The notes below the pieces were generated by a model. That model did not search any database and was not told the origin of the DNA. It worked only from the letters and a program-made list of their open reading frames with translations. The translations under genes and the position numbers were made by a program. A stretch of DNA of 64,000 nucleotides from NCBI RefSeq assembly GCF_015689175.1, contig NZ_CP065047.1, positions 1,674,001 to 1,738,000 of the forward strand, written 5' to 3'. Positions within the stretch are counted from its first letter, which is position 1, and every line of letters starts with the position of its first letter. The DNA comes from Mycobacterium kubicae (GTDB lineage Bacteria > Actinomycetota > Actinomycetes > Mycobacteriales > Mycobacteriaceae). This document shows positions 1-8,905 of this stretch, piece after piece.

Positions 1-2
1 GG

Positions 3-497
3 ATCACCGAGATCGCCGCGGCCAAAGGCACCTTCCGCCTGGCGTTCGGCATCGGTGACTTCCGCCGCGACACCGGTTTCGGCGAAGAGCCGACCACCCT
101 GGCCTATGCCCGGTCCCGGTTCACCATCGCGGCCAAGGCGGCCGGGCTGCCCAGCGCGATCGACGGACCGACCATCGGCTCCAATCCGCTGAAGTTGATC
201 GAGGCTACGGCGGTGTCCGTCGAGTTCGGCATGACCGGCAAGATCTGCCTGTCCCCGGACCAGTGCGCGGTAGTCAACGAGGGTCTGTCGCCGTCGCAAG
301 ACGAGATCGGTTGGGCCAAGGAGTTTTTCGCTGAGTTCGAGCGCGACGGGGGTGAGATCCGCAACGGCTCGGATTTGCCGCGCATCGCACGGGCGACCAA
401 AATCCTCGACCTGGCCCGGTCCTACGGCATAGTCGCCATGGAATTCGAGGACGAACCGGTCCACTCACCCGCCCCGTCGGACACCTACCACTACTAA
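3..497 (+). CDS. CoA-ester lyase (HpcH/HpaI, CitE-like), C-terminal part
   Basis: This is the last 164 residues of a gene that begins before the window; the reading frame is open from base 3 to TAA at 495-497. Segments such as FGIGDFRRDTG and SVEFGMTGKICLSPDQ are typical of the C-terminal half of HpcH/HpaI aldolase/citrate lyase beta-like enzymes, which cleave or condense acyl-CoA esters in the cytoplasm. The next gene starts at the base after the stop, so the two are probably co-transcribed. Neighbours match the H37Rv Rv3075c region from memory. A second, complete CitE-like gene lies at 40752. The substrate cannot be told from this fragment. Confidence 0.8.
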   Translation: MTEIAAAKGTFRLAFGIGDFRRDTGFGEEPTTLAYARSRFTIAAKAAGLPSAIDGPTIGSNPLKLIEATAVSVEFGMTGKICLSPDQCAVVNEGLSPSQDEIGWAKEFFAEFERDGGEIRNGSDLPRIARATKILDLARSYGIVAMEFEDEPVHSPAPSDTYHY

Positions 498-854
498 GTG
501 AGCGCAACTCCCCGCATCCGGGTCGCCCGGATCTACCAAGACCCGAGCCCTGAGGACGGCCAACGGGTCCTGGTGGATCGGATCTGGCCGCGCGGCATCC
601 GCAAAGACGATCCGCGCGTGGGCATTTGGCGCAAGGACGTGGCGCCGACGAAAGAATTGCGCGACTGGTATCACCATCAGCCCGAACGCTTCGACGAATT
701 CGCTTCCCGCTATGAGGCGGAGCTGGCGGGCAGCCCCGCCCTGGATGAGTTGCGCGACCTAGCCAAACGCGGCGTCGTCACCCTGGTCACCGCCACCCGA
801 GAAGTCGACGGCAGCCACGCCGCGGTGCTGGCCGACCTGCTCGGTCGCCACTGA
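498..854 (+). CDS. DUF488 family protein
   Basis: This 118-residue protein begins with GTG directly after the stop of the CoA-ester lyase gene. It has the DUF488 (YeaO-like) signature: an N-terminal RIYQDP, then VLVDRIWPRG, then a W-x-KDVAPTKELRDWYHH segment, and a VTLVTATRE strand near the end. Members are small cytoplasmic proteins of unknown biochemical role. The length is normal for the family and nothing is broken. Direct abutment suggests translational coupling with the lyase. The same pair occurs in H37Rv (Rv3075c and Rv3073c) from memory, though not adjacent there. Confidence 0.85.
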   Translation: MSATPRIRVARIYQDPSPEDGQRVLVDRIWPRGIRKDDPRVGIWRKDVAPTKELRDWYHHQPERFDEFASRYEAELAGSPALDELRDLAKRGVVTLVTATREVDGSHAAVLADLLGRH

Positions 855-940
855 CCCGCGTGAGACGTCGTATGCGTTTCGGATCGTCGACTGGGTTCGC
901 GGGCTGGCCGACAAGTGGTCTCAGCGTAAGCATCTACCCG

Positions 941-2029
941 TCAGTAGTCGTATTCGGCGATCGATGGTTCGGCGGGTACCTGCGAGCCGTCCAATGACAC
1001 TGCGGCAGGCACCATTTCACTGGTCACCAGCCCGTGGCGAACCGTCAGCTCGTCGACGATGTCGAAGCTGCGGGCGATGGCTTCGGGTGTGTCGACGATG
1101 ATCGTAGTGGCCGGAACCGTGCGCGAGAGCTGAAAGAGCCTGTCTCCGTGCGGCTTATGGCTGCCGTGGAACCCCCAGATGCCGCGAATCGCGGTCGCGC
1201 CGCGAGCTGTCCGCGACTGCATCAACCGATGAATGAGCGCGCGGTGAATCGGCTCACCGTCGTGATGCGTCTGTTCGGCGGTGTGCACCATCAGCTTCTG
1301 CCACAGCGGCCGGCCTCGATGATCGGTGAGAGGCAGTTCCGGTGGGCGAGCGAATAATTCCCCATCGCGCTTGCACAACCGCACCCGTTCCACGGTCAAC
1401 AGGGCATTAGGTACTAGGGCAGACAGTTCGCTCGCGGCGATCGAGACCTGGGTAGCGGAGCCTACCGCGATGATCATCAGCGGAACGTTGACGTTGCGGC
1501 TGAAGAACCGGGCCCGGCAGCGTTGGCCGTATGCGGTGCCGTCGACGCCGAGGAACACTGTCGCCCCGGCGAATCCGTGGCGGTGCATCAACTCGCACAC
1601 CGCGTAGTACGCCGCTGCCCCGCCTACCTTGACCTGGCGTCCGACGTAGATGGTCAGTTTGGCGGCATCGCCATTCGCGCTGTCGATGCCCTCGAAGGAT
1701 TGCCCGTGCGTCACCATCCGCGCCCGTTCCAGCGTCACCAGGCCACGGCCGGTCATCGCCGTGACCTCCTGAACCAACGCGCGGATCTTGGGTTCGGCGT
1801 CGACGGCCGCAACGGCCACCGGCGGATCCTCGGACAGGCTCAGGGACTGGTCGCTGCGCAAATCGCCCTTCGGTCCGAAACTCGTTACGCCGCGCAGCAT
1901 TACGCTGGTTGCCACCTCGCGGGAGCCGAACAGGTCGAACATCGCGTCTGCCAGGAAGCGCCGGGGCTCGCCGACGACGCGTTGCCGCTCACCGAAGTAG
2001 GCGGTCAGTTTGAGGCTTTGTCCGCTCAC
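941..2029 (-). CDS. DUF190 repeat protein downstream of CrcB channels
   Basis: A protein of about 362 residues with DUF190-type units: LKLTAYFGERQRV near the start, KLTIYVGRQVKVGG in the middle, and a third related segment towards the end. DUF190 proteins are small PII-like-fold proteins often encoded beside crcB fluoride channels, as here. GTG at 2029 overlaps the TGA of the upstream crcB gene (GTGA), which favours that start. An in-frame ATG at 2047 would add six residues and is the alternative. The gene is last in a tight three-gene unit with the two crcB genes. A regulatory or accessory role in fluoride export is inferred from context only. It appears equivalent to H37Rv Rv3071. Confidence 0.82.
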   Translation of the reverse strand: MSGQSLKLTAYFGERQRVVGEPRRFLADAMFDLFGSREVATSVMLRGVTSFGPKGDLRSDQSLSLSEDPPVAVAAVDAEPKIRALVQEVTAMTGRGLVTLERARMVTHGQSFEGIDSANGDAAKLTIYVGRQVKVGGAAAYYAVCELMHRHGFAGATVFLGVDGTAYGQRCRARFFSRNVNVPLMIIAVGSATQVSIAASELSALVPNALLTVERVRLCKRDGELFARPPELPLTDHRGRPLWQKLMVHTAEQTHHDGEPIHRALIHRLMQSRTARGATAIRGIWGFHGSHKPHGDRLFQLSRTVPATTIIVDTPEAIARSFDIVDELTVRHGLVTSEMVPAAVSLDGSQVPAEPSIAEYDY

Positions 2030-2403
2030 AATTGGTCCGCAATCCATTGGCCGGCCACCACCGCGGCCAACCCAAGCGCGACGCTGACCGCGAGATTGGC
2101 GAACGCCGCCGACAGTTGACGGTCTTCGCCCAGTCGCTGCGTCTCGAGCATCCAGGTGGAAAAGGTGGTGTAGGCGCCGACGAACGCCGTTCCGGCGAGC
2201 AGAGCCACGTCCTTGGGCAACGTCAGGGCGCCGAGGAAGCCGAGCAGGGCCGCGCCGCTGATGTTGACCGTCAGGGTGCCGAAGGGGAAGGACCGGGCGA
2301 CTCGCCGGGCGACGGCGCGGTCGACGAGGAAGCGGGATACCGAACCAATGCCACCGATGAGCGCGACACCGACCCAGACCGCGACGGTCGCGGCGGCCGT
2401 CAC
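2026..2403 (-). CDS. crcB: CrcB/Fluc fluoride channel subunit (second)
   Basis: A 125-residue membrane protein of the CrcB/Fluc family, which forms dual-topology dimers that let fluoride leave the cytoplasm. Family marks are visible: [12 protein letters not shown] at the N-terminus, [16 protein letters not shown], and the [15 protein letters not shown] segment that lines the pore. Four hydrophobic stretches fit four helices. GTG at 2403 overlaps the TGA of crcB1 (GTGA), so the genes are translationally coupled. Two adjacent crcB genes suggest a heterodimeric channel, as in other Gram-positive bacteria. Equivalent to Rv3070. Confidence 0.9.
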   Translation of the reverse strand: MTAAATVAVWVGVALIGGIGSVSRFLVDRAVARRVARSFPFGTLTVNISGAALLGFLGALTLPKDVALLAGTAFVGAYTTFSTWMLETQRLGEDRQLSAAFANLAVSVALGLAAVVAGQWIADQL

Positions 2404-2798
2404 GAGCGCACCCGCGCGCGGCGCACCAGCGCGGTGGCCAGATGCACGGCCAGCAGTCCGACGGCGATGCTGACCACCGTGTACGCCGTGGCCAACGCCC
2501 ACTGCCCGTGTTCGAGCATCTTCACGGTTTCTACTTGCATCGTGGAGAAGGTGGTGAGTCCTCCGCAGAATCCGGTGCCGAGCAGCGGGCGCCGGTAGCT
2601 CGACAACGGCAACCGTTCCAGCAGCCGCGTGGTGAAGTAGCCCACCAGAAAGGCGCCGACGATATTGACGATGAACGTCGGCCACGGCCAGCGCGCCGGG
2701 TCGGGGACGAAGAGCGTGGCCAGGGCGGCTCGGGTCAGCGCGCCCACGGCACCGCCGGCGAAAATCGCGGCCAATTCCCGATAGTCGCGGCTTGCCAC
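2400..2798 (-). CDS. crcB: CrcB/Fluc fluoride channel subunit (first)
   Basis: A 132-residue member of the CrcB/Fluc fluoride channel family and the first gene of the crcB-crcB-DUF190 unit. Conserved segments are [28 protein letters not shown] with the family asparagine, and [15 protein letters not shown] with the FST pore motif. Four hydrophobic helices are apparent. The TGA overlaps the next GTG. It is transcribed divergently from pgm across a gap of about 80 bases. The shared region does not show a convincing fluoride riboswitch. Equivalent to Rv3069. Confidence 0.9.
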   Translation of the reverse strand: MASRDYRELAAIFAGGAVGALTRAALATLFVPDPARWPWPTFIVNIVGAFLVGYFTTRLLERLPLSSYRRPLLGTGFCGGLTTFSTMQVETVKMLEHGQWALATAYTVVSIAVGLLAVHLATALVRRARVRS

Positions 2799-2835
2799 CG
2801 GTTGTTTCCCTTCGCTGTGCCAAATGTGCGCCTAC

Positions 2836-2850
2836 GCAGCCTAGGGCTGC
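2836..2850. promoter_or_regulatory. Inverted repeat between divergent crcB and pgm
   Basis: A perfect palindrome with arms GCAGCC and GGCTGC and a 3-base centre lies midway between the divergent crcB and pgm starts. It could be an operator or a hairpin in either leader. No regulator is assigned. Confidence 0.3.
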
Positions 2851-2879
2851 ACTGGCCGGTATGGGCACAATTGGTATCC

Positions 2880-4511
<1,632 letters not shown>

Positions 4512-4574
4512 GGGTGGACCAGCGACTTTGAACGCGTCTGGCCGGTGGTGTAGCTTCGATGAGCACGACTTCTC

Positions 4575-4647
4575 GGGGCTATGGCGCAGCTGGTAGCGCA
4601 CCACACTGGCAGTGTGGGGGTCAGGGGTTCGAGTCCCCTTAGCTCCA
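4575..4647 (+). tRNA. tRNA-Ala (anticodon GGC)
   Basis: A 73-base cloverleaf. The acceptor arm is GGGGCTA pairing with TAGCTCC, including the G3:U70 pair that identifies alanine tRNAs. The anticodon stem CCACA/TGTGG encloses CTGGCAG with anticodon GGC. The T arm is GGGGTTCGAGTCCCC. The CCA tail is not encoded beyond the discriminator A. This is the intact copy at the left end of the genomic island; its 3' 46 bases reappear at 19390-19435. Confidence 0.95.
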
Positions 4648-4648
4648 C
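4602..4648 (+). repeat. attL-type direct repeat (3' end of tRNA-Ala)
   Basis: These 47 bases, from the anticodon stem to one base past the tRNA, match 19390-19436 at 46 of 47 positions (A versus G in the acceptor arm). Flanking bases differ immediately on both sides. This is the pattern left by integrase-mediated insertion at a tRNA gene. Confidence 0.9.
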
Positions 4649-4656
4649 TTTTACAC

Positions 4657-4690
4657 AACCCGTTCTGACCTCGCGGTTAGGACGGGTTTT
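4657..4690 (+). terminator. Intrinsic terminator after tRNA-Ala
   Basis: Arms AACCCGTTCTGACC and GGTTAGGACGGGTT pair with two G-T pairs around a 4-base loop (TCGC), followed by a T run. It lies 9 bases past the tRNA and would end its transcript. Confidence 0.75.
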
Positions 4691-4722
4691 GTGTTTGCGG
4701 CGGGCTTATCGCCATAGTCCTG

Positions 4723-5028
4723 ATGTCCTATTTTTGTCCTACGGCGGCTTTGGAAAACACTGCCGAATCGCCAGCAGCTCAGCGGTGGATGCATGACCGA
4801 TATGTGGGACTCGCGATGCCTCGCATCAACGTCCAGGATGCGCGGGTCATACCTGTACCAGTTCCCCCGCAAAAGGAACAAAGGGAAATCGTCAAGCGTA
4901 CGAACAAGTTACTGTCACTTGCAGACGAAGTATCAACGCGAATTGATCGCGCAACTTCGAACGTTGGCCGCAGCACCCAAGCCATCCTCGCCAAGGCCTT
5001 TCGCGGCGAGCCGATAGGTACGGTGTGA
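4723..5028 (+). pseudogene. hsdS: Truncated type I restriction specificity subunit (HsdS C-terminus)
   Basis: The last 70 or so codons encode a typical HsdS C-terminal end: PRINVQDARVIPVPVPPQKEQ, then a coiled-coil LLSLADEVSTRIDRA, then QAILAKAFRGE. In full proteins this follows the second target-recognition domain that reads DNA for type I restriction-modification. Only this end remains, directly after the tRNA terminator. There are no hsdM or hsdR genes in the window, so it is a remnant. The codons before about 4800 may not belong to the original gene. It shows that the island once carried, or recombined with, another defence locus. Confidence 0.7.
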
Positions 5029-5121
5029 CGTCACCGTTCACATCAGGTGTCCGAACCCAATCACAAACGGCGCGCCTCGGCAGTTCAAAGCCACACCAAA
5101 TGGGAGGGTCTCTAGGACCAG

Positions 5122-7896
5122 TTACTCGCCATCTTGGCTGATGATCTGCTGGTGCAGTTCGCCCGCGCGCGCGCGTACTTGACTGGATTTGAGCCGCATT
5201 TCCTCAACCGGGCCGATGTCAGTCGTGATCATCATCTCAAGCGTTCGGTAAATATTGACTAAGCCTCTGCTCAGCGGCCTCGCTCCGTGCGTCTGATGAA
5301 GTGGCCGGGTGACCAATTCATCGATCGCTCTGAAAGCTTCGTCGAATTGACGCCTCCGCAGTGCGATGTCGACCTCAATACAGTCGAACGTATGCTTGTC
5401 GTAGTCGTTCACTGTTTTGCGAAGAGTCGCGAGCATCTCGTCTAGCGAATCGCCGAGCTCGCCTGCGTCGATCTTTTTCACGAGGTCGTCCATGACAGCG
5501 TTCGGGCGAAGTTCATCACTTGGATCGCGTGCGATCATCTCGTCCAATTCATGAATCACGCTCGCAATCACCGCATCCCCGCGGTATTGCGCGCGGGCGT
5601 TGAGGGATGACCTGATGAGATAGGCTTTTTCGAACGCCAACGCGGCCCCCTTTGCGCTCAGGACTTCGCAGGTGATCGTCGCTCGTAACGCGTACAGCGC
5701 CCAAGGCCGCATGGTCGCAGCGTCGGTACCTGCGTCGTTGAGATCGACCACGATTGAAGATGCAGCCTGAAGAGCCAGTGCCTCCCTGGCCGGGTCAGAT
5801 GGATGTGTCCACAGCTCCTGTAATACTTCTCGCGCAAGATTGACTGATGCGTAGATATCGCCGCGACTCATTCGGCAAGTCGATACCTCCAGCTTCAACC
5901 ACGATTTGGTGTAGAGGAACATGCTGGCGTGCTGGTGGTTTAATGTCGGCAGGTTGCCGAGTTTGTCAATGGCCTTGAGCAACGAGATAGCATGTGCGAC
6001 AAGCTGATCGACTACGAAGTATTGACTGCGCCTTCGTGCGTGTGCAATCCATCCGTGGAGGATGTACATCATCATCGTTATCTGCTCGCTCAACCGAGCT
6101 GGCGGTATTCTGCGGACGAATAAGCGCTGAAGGATCTCATGGACTAGCGGGTGGATATCGACCGTGTCGCTCGCCTCGTTCTGCTCACCATCGTCGTCTA
6201 GCAGGAGTACGCGGTGCGCGATCGACTGGGTTCGCATGATGCTGATGTAGCGTCGGCGTTGCGCTGAGTCCGCGAAGGACGGTTCTGGCAATCGCCCGAG
6301 ACGGATCTGCATGTCCTCAGGCATCGAAGCGATCAGGTAATTCAGTGGAATCATGTCAGGTGCGAGAAGTGCCGCGCGGTAGAGCATTCCCTCTACCATC
6401 TTCACGTCGTGGTTGTCGTGGCCAATCACCCCGGCCCCAAGATGCCGGACGGCGTGCTCGATCGCTGCAAAGGCTGTGCGATCGAATCCTGGCGGTCTGG
6501 CCCCGATATCTTCGAGCGCCTCCAGTTCGGCAAAGTAGTCCGCTGATAGCTCCTCTATCGTGCCCGCAGCGTTGCGAAAATATAAGGCGGCCATTGCGAT
6601 TGCTAGCGGGATCGATCCCAGTCGCGCAACGACTTCCTTTACCGCGTCGGATTGTGCGCTCGCATCATTGAGGCCGGCGTAGCTAGCAAAGCACGCCGTT
6701 GCCTCTTCCTCCGTAAAGGTTCCCACCGACAGGATGGTTGACGATGGCCACCAGCTAGTTTCGTTAGTCGTCGTCACGAGCACGGATCCGTTTCCTTGCG
6801 TAGGCATGAATCTGTCGATGTCGACGCGAGCTGGTAAGCCGTCGAAGACCACGAGCCACGGTCCTCGATGGCTGGCGAGCGCTTCGCGGAAGCGTTCGGA
6901 AGGGTCGATGCTAAGTGGAAGCTCTGTCTGGGTCAGCTCCTGCACGAAGCGCCGGATGTTGGACTCGATCAAGCCTGTGTCGCTGCAGTCGATCCAGCAG
7001 ATGAACTCGTAGGAATTGCGATACAGGTGGCAAAAGTGTGCAGCCAGCGATGACTTCCCGTAGCCGGTTAGGCCTTGCGCAACAAGGTGTTTGACTTGGT
7101 GTCCGTCGCCCGGTCTTCCAATCGCTTCATATACCTTTTCGAGAAGATGCAGGCGTGTCACCGTTGCGGGCAACACGGGTATGCCATTAACGGGCACACC
7201 CCAATCAAAGCTGCCCACTACGTGGGCGATATCCGGATCGGGTATTGACATGAAGCTGACGATTTCCAGTGCGACGAACTTGGTCGGACCGTCTCCCGCT
7301 GCTGACTGGAAAACTCTATCTAGCAACAGCTTTGCGACTATTCGGCATGAGACGCTGCCTTGCCCTAATGCTTGGTCCGATCGGAACTGGCGCACCAGGT
7401 CTGCAATTGCCTCCGTAAGGTCCTCGATCGAGCGCTTATCGACCACCATCAGCGAGTCAGTAGCCGGAGTGGCGTCGTCCGGGTCGGGACCGACGTAGTC
7501 CCACTTCTCGATGTCGTCAGTGTCCAGGGTCTGCGAGCATCGTTGCTGCAGGGTTGGACCGAGAGGACGGTTCGTCACGAGCACGGAGCACGTCGCACGC
7601 TCTCCATTTAGACGTTCAAAAACGGTGTCTGCTTCACCGTGGTAGAGCTTGTTACCTTCGGGATTGCTCGACCCCTTCACTTGGGCTCGCTCCACAATCT
7701 CGTCGTCTGACTCGATCGCGAAGTCGATGATGTCGTCGTCCCGTGCAATGCCCTCTCTCATTAGGGTCGTCGGCTCAACATGAAGAGCGATGGCAGCCAA
7801 TTCGCCGAGGTGATCGCGCATGTAACGGAGAAAGCGTTCGATCGTCGCGAGATATTGGTAGCGGTACCCGAATGCTGACTGGTTACCTCCGGCCAC
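5122..7896 (-). CDS. Nuclease-like/NB-ARC STAND ATPase, probable antiphage protein
   Basis: A 924-residue protein in three parts. Residues 5-130 resemble Cap4-type (DUF4297-like) DNA endonuclease domains: FGYRYQYL near the start, then Glu41, DDDIIDF with Asp58, and a Q-V-K ending at Lys74, a PD-(D/E)XK pattern. Residues about 275-440 form an NB-ARC/STAND ATPase: P-loop GLTGYGKSS (275-283), Walker B WLVVFDG (347-353), sensor strand SVLVTTT (371-377) and GSIPLAI (427-433). The rest is helical and may be repeats that sense a trigger. GTG at 7896 has AAAGGAG upstream; an ATG 34 codons earlier lacks support. In Avs and related systems such proteins oligomerise on a phage protein and cleave DNA. 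The gene stands alone on the minus strand. The defence role is inferred. Confidence 0.75.
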   Translation of the reverse strand: MAGGNQSAFGYRYQYLATIERFLRYMRDHLGELAAIALHVEPTTLMREGIARDDDIIDFAIESDDEIVERAQVKGSSNPEGNKLYHGEADTVFERLNGERATCSVLVTNRPLGPTLQQRCSQTLDTDDIEKWDYVGPDPDDATPATDSLMVVDKRSIEDLTEAIADLVRQFRSDQALGQGSVSCRIVAKLLLDRVFQSAAGDGPTKFVALEIVSFMSIPDPDIAHVVGSFDWGVPVNGIPVLPATVTRLHLLEKVYEAIGRPGDGHQVKHLVAQGLTGYGKSSLAAHFCHLYRNSYEFICWIDCSDTGLIESNIRRFVQELTQTELPLSIDPSERFREALASHRGPWLVVFDGLPARVDIDRFMPTQGNGSVLVTTTNETSWWPSSTILSVGTFTEEEATACFASYAGLNDASAQSDAVKEVVARLGSIPLAIAMAALYFRNAAGTIEELSADYFAELEALEDIGARPPGFDRTAFAAIEHAVRHLGAGVIGHDNHDVKMVEGMLYRAALLAPDMIPLNYLIASMPEDMQIRLGRLPEPSFADSAQRRRYISIMRTQSIAHRVLLLDDDGEQNEASDTVDIHPLVHEILQRLFVRRIPPARLSEQITMMMYILHGWIAHARRRSQYFVVDQLVAHAISLLKAIDKLGNLPTLNHQHASMFLYTKSWLKLEVSTCRMSRGDIYASVNLAREVLQELWTHPSDPAREALALQAASSIVVDLNDAGTDAATMRPWALYALRATITCEVLSAKGAALAFEKAYLIRSSLNARAQYRGDAVIASVIHELDEMIARDPSDELRPNAVMDDLVKKIDAGELGDSLDEMLATLRKTVNDYDKHTFDCIEVDIALRRRQFDEAFRAIDELVTRPLHQTHGARPLSRGLVNIYRTLEMMITTDIGPVEEMRLKSSQVRARAGELHQQIISQDGE

Positions 7897-8272
7897 CGTG
7901 TTTCTCCTTTCGCACTTGACCGTTACCACCCTTGCCGTGGTGACCCTGGTGATCCCGATACTCATTGCAAATGAGGCAGAGGAGAACCCCTGCCACACCC
8001 CTCAAGGAAGGGTATGCGGGGTGAAAAGTTGCGGCGGCGATCCGGCGCAAGTTCCTCGGGGGAAACTGGGATCTCTCCGGTGAATACTTTTCGGGCGTAA
8101 ACAGCTAACGAACCTGTGTAAATGCGACTTGGACAGCCAGAAAGTAATTTATATCAACGGTTTTCGTGGGATTAAAGCCATTGGCGCACACCATGTTCGG
8201 CCAGCTAATTTGGGGCTGTGACCTGCGGGTTTCGGACGGGCGGGTGTTCCACTTGTGGGGTGGGCGTGGTGG

Positions 8273-8291
8273 AACACCCTTCGGGGTGTTT
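8273..8291 (+). terminator. UUCG-type hairpin terminator
   Basis: AACACCC and GGGTGTT pair around a TTCG tetraloop and end in T. A second inverted repeat (GTGTTCCAC and GTGGAACAC, about 8244-8276) overlaps it, so alternative foldings are possible. It lies in the roughly 1-kb stretch between the STAND gene and the membrane-protein gene. Confidence 0.5.
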
Positions 8292-8308
8292 GCTGGCAGG
8301 CTGGGGGT

Positions 8309-8774
8309 ATGGCGAACTATTGGCGGGGGCCTTGGGATGAGCTGATTCGCCGGCTGCTCGGGAGGGTTGGTCCATTCGTCAGATCCGGAGTCGCCCGAGG
8401 TTGGTGGCGGCTAATCTGGGTTCGCCGCGTCTCTGGGTTGTGTTCATCGGGCAATCCACGCCGGCGACGCGGATGACGACGGCGACGAGCTGGGACGCGG
8501 CGGCGCTGACGCCTTTCACGCCGTGTCCGTGGCTGTCGGTTCGAGCGACGACGACGGGACTGTCACCGACGCCGAATTGTTCAACGAGCTTTACATGCCG
8601 GATGGCCGGCCGAACGCGCTGACGCTTCACCGCTGCGGAACTTGCCGACCGCAACGAATTGTTGGTCGGCTGGCGTGTCACAGACGACGCGGAGGCCCGA
8701 GTTGTCGAGAAGGCCATAATTGCGCAATTTCGCGCGCACTATGCCGCCTGGCCTTTCGCGAACCCGCGCGACTG
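8309..8774 (+). pseudogene. Degraded coding remnant of unknown family
   Basis: No single long frame runs here, but three frames in turn read as plausible protein. First comes MANYWRGPWDELIRRLLG. Then a second frame reads RLVAANLGSPRLWVVFIG, then DADDDGDELGRGGADAFH and AELFNELYMPDGRPNAL. The last frame reads TAAELADRNELLVGWRVTDD and VEKAIIAQFRAHYAAWPF before TGA near 8774. At least two frameshifts would be needed to join them. I do not recognise the family. The rest of 7897-8905 holds only the terminator above and low-complexity intergenic sequence. Confidence 0.35.
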
Positions 8775-8905
8775 AACCCGACTCGATTGGGCACGGTCAG
8801 GTGCGATTTGGCCGATAATCCACCGCGCCATCCGAGTTCGACACTTGTCGGTTGGGCGCGAGAGTCGAGTAATCGCTCGCCGAGAACTCGTAGGTAGGCT
8901 TATGG

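Noticed and set aside
2799..2879. Fluoride riboswitch upstream of crcB
   Set aside because: The leader is only about 80 bases and lacks the conserved pseudoknot blocks that I could look for; only a simple palindrome is visible.
2442..2879. Upstream extension of the pgm frame
   Set aside because: This part is antisense to crcB1 and has no homology; the family start is at 2880.
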